Below the pieces are notes generated by a model that was given only the letters and a program-made list of their open reading frames with translations, was not told the origin of the DNA and searched no databases. Below, in pieces: positions 62,951 through 64,000 of a DNA stretch of 64,000 nucleotides. The stretch is from Filifactor villosus. GTDB taxonomy: Bacteria; Bacillota; Clostridia; Peptostreptococcales; Filifactoraceae. The position numbers were made by a program, and so were the translations under genes. The DNA lies in NCBI RefSeq assembly GCF_042652965.1, contig NZ_JBHSHL010000042.1, forward strand, positions 10,893-74,892. Reading direction: 5' to 3'. Within the stretch, counting starts at the first letter, position 1. Each line of letters opens with the position of its first letter.

Positions 62951-63694
62951 ATGGCGATGAGCTATCTGTGTGAAAAAAATCATTCGGACTTTCTTGTAAA
63001 CCCTGTTTTAAAGAACCATTCCGAAGTTATCGATTTTATGAAAATCAGAGGGATCAACCCTATCTTCCTATCCGAAGACCATAGGCTCTACAAAGCTATT
63101 CAAGGACATCCGGACATCATCGGGTGTCCTGTTTTTTCGAAGACGATTATCGAAAAAGAAGTGTATCGACGACACAAAAAAGAGTTGGAAAACTTTGAAA
63201 TCGCAGAAGGCAGTACTCTGTTATCGGAGACCTATCCGCATAATGTCGCTTATAATACTGCGGTATTCGGCAAGGCGGCAATATACGGAAGATGGATAGA
63301 TCCTGTTCTTTTGCGTGAACTGGAACAGACAAAAGTACAATCCTTCGTTGTCAACCAGGGATATGCAAAGTGCAATATTGTCATCATCGACCAAAGAAGC
63401 ATCATTACTTCGGATCAAGGGATATATCGAACCTGTAGGAACGTATTGAACATCCTGCTCGTTTCGCCTTGGAAGGAAATCGAACTTCCCGGTCTGGACT
63501 ACGGATTTTTGGGAGGAACTTGTTTCACAAGAGGAGATGAAGTATGCTTTACCGGTGACATCACAAAACATCCCGACTACCGCAAAATTAAAGACTTTGT
63601 CGAAAAAAGAAACAAAAAGCTTTTCTCAATGAAAGGCGGAACCCTTGTAGATGTAGGAAGCTTCCTTCCTCTGTATAAGAAAAATCGAGATTGA
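62951..63694 (+). CDS. DUF6873-like conserved clostridial protein
   Basis: 247 residues, no signal peptide. Conserved-looking segments: QGYAKCNIVIIDQRSIITSDQGI (key CNIVI and TSDQGI), FLGGTCFTRGDEVCFTGDI, HPDYRKIKDFV and LVDVGSFLPL. I recognise these from uncharacterised proteins encoded after nusB in Clostridia; function unknown. Two ATGs (62951, 62957) possible. Confidence 0.7.
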   Translation: MAMSYLCEKNHSDFLVNPVLKNHSEVIDFMKIRGINPIFLSEDHRLYKAIQGHPDIIGCPVFSKTIIEKEVYRRHKKELENFEIAEGSTLLSETYPHNVAYNTAVFGKAAIYGRWIDPVLLRELEQTKVQSFVVNQGYAKCNIVIIDQRSIITSDQGIYRTCRNVLNILLVSPWKEIELPGLDYGFLGGTCFTRGDEVCFTGDITKHPDYRKIKDFVEKRNKKLFSMKGGTLVDVGSFLPLYKKNRD

Positions 63695-63932
63695 ACGGAG
63701 GAGGACAAAACCTCGCTTGGTGTGTAGAACGGTTTGTTCTAACAACTGTTTTGGAACCTATGGATCAAAAGCACTCTCGATTCAAGTGTCAAAGAACACA
63801 AGAATCATTTCGTACTCCTTTGGACAAATACTCTGTATTCGGGAAACGATATCGGAAAGCACAATCTATTTGTGTAATAGAATCAAAAAATATTGAACTC
63901 GGGAGCTTTAGAGTAAAGTGCCAAATCAGCTA

Positions 63933-64000
63933 GAGCGTGTCTACACAAATTAAACAAGGCATCTTAACCATAAAACGATCGATGCCAAATGAACTGCTCC
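63933..64000 (-). mobile_element. End of an IS5-family-like insertion sequence
   Basis: GAGCGTGTCTACACA at 63933 looks like a terminal inverted repeat, preceded by CTA (IS427-group elements duplicate a short T-A target). The minus-strand frame from the edge reads GAVHLASIVLWLRCLV and stops at 63950-63952, like the hydrophobic C terminus of IS5-family transposases. Rest lies outside the window. Confidence 0.55.
63950..64000 (-). CDS. Transposase C terminus (partial)
   Basis: Sixteen visible residues, then TAA, about 17 bases from the element end. Too short for certainty; family call rests on the VHLASIVLWLR-type ending and the terminal repeat. Confidence 0.5.
   Translation of the reverse strand, partial: GAVHLASIVLWLRCLV

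Noticed and set aside
63691..63933. 80-codon frame after the DUF6873-like gene
   Set aside because: Poor start, cysteine/arginine-rich non-protein-like text, no family; it also runs into the insertion sequence edge. 63695-63932 is treated as intergenic.
1..64000. tRNA or rRNA genes
   Set aside because: No cloverleaf with TTCAAATC-type T arm and no rRNA signature was found on reading the gaps.

Overview
The window looks like chromosomal DNA of an anaerobic Bacillota, class Clostridia. Support for this: clostridial gene neighbourhoods (recJ-apt-relA-dtd, der-plsY-gpsA, yceD-rpmF-plsX), a complete crotonyl-CoA/butyryl-CoA pathway with EtfAB, a 56-residue two-cluster clostridial ferredoxin, Rex, an NAD-type glutamate dehydrogenase, a T-box leader and strong GGAGG ribosome binding sites. 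Genus and family are not resolved.

Layout. 1-7.9 kb: 3' end of recJ, apt, relA (bifunctional Rel with a charged insert in its hydrolase domain), dtd, a metallo-beta-lactamase hydrolase and aspS. 8.2-12.8 kb: T-box-controlled thrS, a GNAT gene, and infC-rpmI-rplT behind an attenuator leader; infC probably starts at ATA. 13.5-19.9 kb: crt-hbd-thl and then bcd-etfB-etfA, two units with look-alike promoters, giving acetyl-CoA to butyryl-CoA conversion. 20.6-24.5 kb: three zinc-ribbon proteins, two of them membrane anchored. 24.8-28.1 kb: der-plsY-gpsA. 28.2-30.3 kb: LytTR regulator plus GHKL sensor kinase. 31-38.6 kb: envelope and export genes: a duplicated secreted protein, two lipoproteins, a thioredoxin-like/small membrane protein/ABC exporter cassette, and an ABC-2 pair. 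38.8-47.6 kb: butanol dehydrogenase-like gene, ABC-F ATPase, DUF1275 protein, rex, gdh, ferredoxin. 48-57 kb: methyltransferase, ABC exporter, cinA, DUF2284, HAD phosphatase, nagB, LTA-synthase-like gene. 57.4-63.7 kb: DUF4364 regulator (minus), ackA, yceD-rpmF, plsX, asp23-nusB-DUF6873. The last 68 bases are the 3' end of what looks like an IS5-family transposase.

The most unusual property is the intergenic DNA. Most long gaps are filled by small non-coding repeats of three kinds, named here A (about 113 bp), B (111 bp) and C (about 140 bp when empty). A and B share ATACTATT...AATAGTAT ends; C has ATACCGCATAA-type inverted ends. They abut stop codons, form tandem arrays and are inserted into one another (B in A; A or B in C), which gives a readable order of insertion. 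They look like MITEs that need a transposase supplied from elsewhere.

Together the metabolic genes describe a butyrate- or butanol-forming, amino-acid-using anaerobe: glutamate dehydrogenase feeds reducing power, Bcd-EtfAB can couple crotonyl-CoA reduction to ferredoxin reduction, Rex senses NADH/NAD, and acetate kinase makes ATP. Two tRNA and short protein genes that a length cut-off could miss were looked for: rpmF and the ferredoxin were found; no tRNA or rRNA gene was seen.
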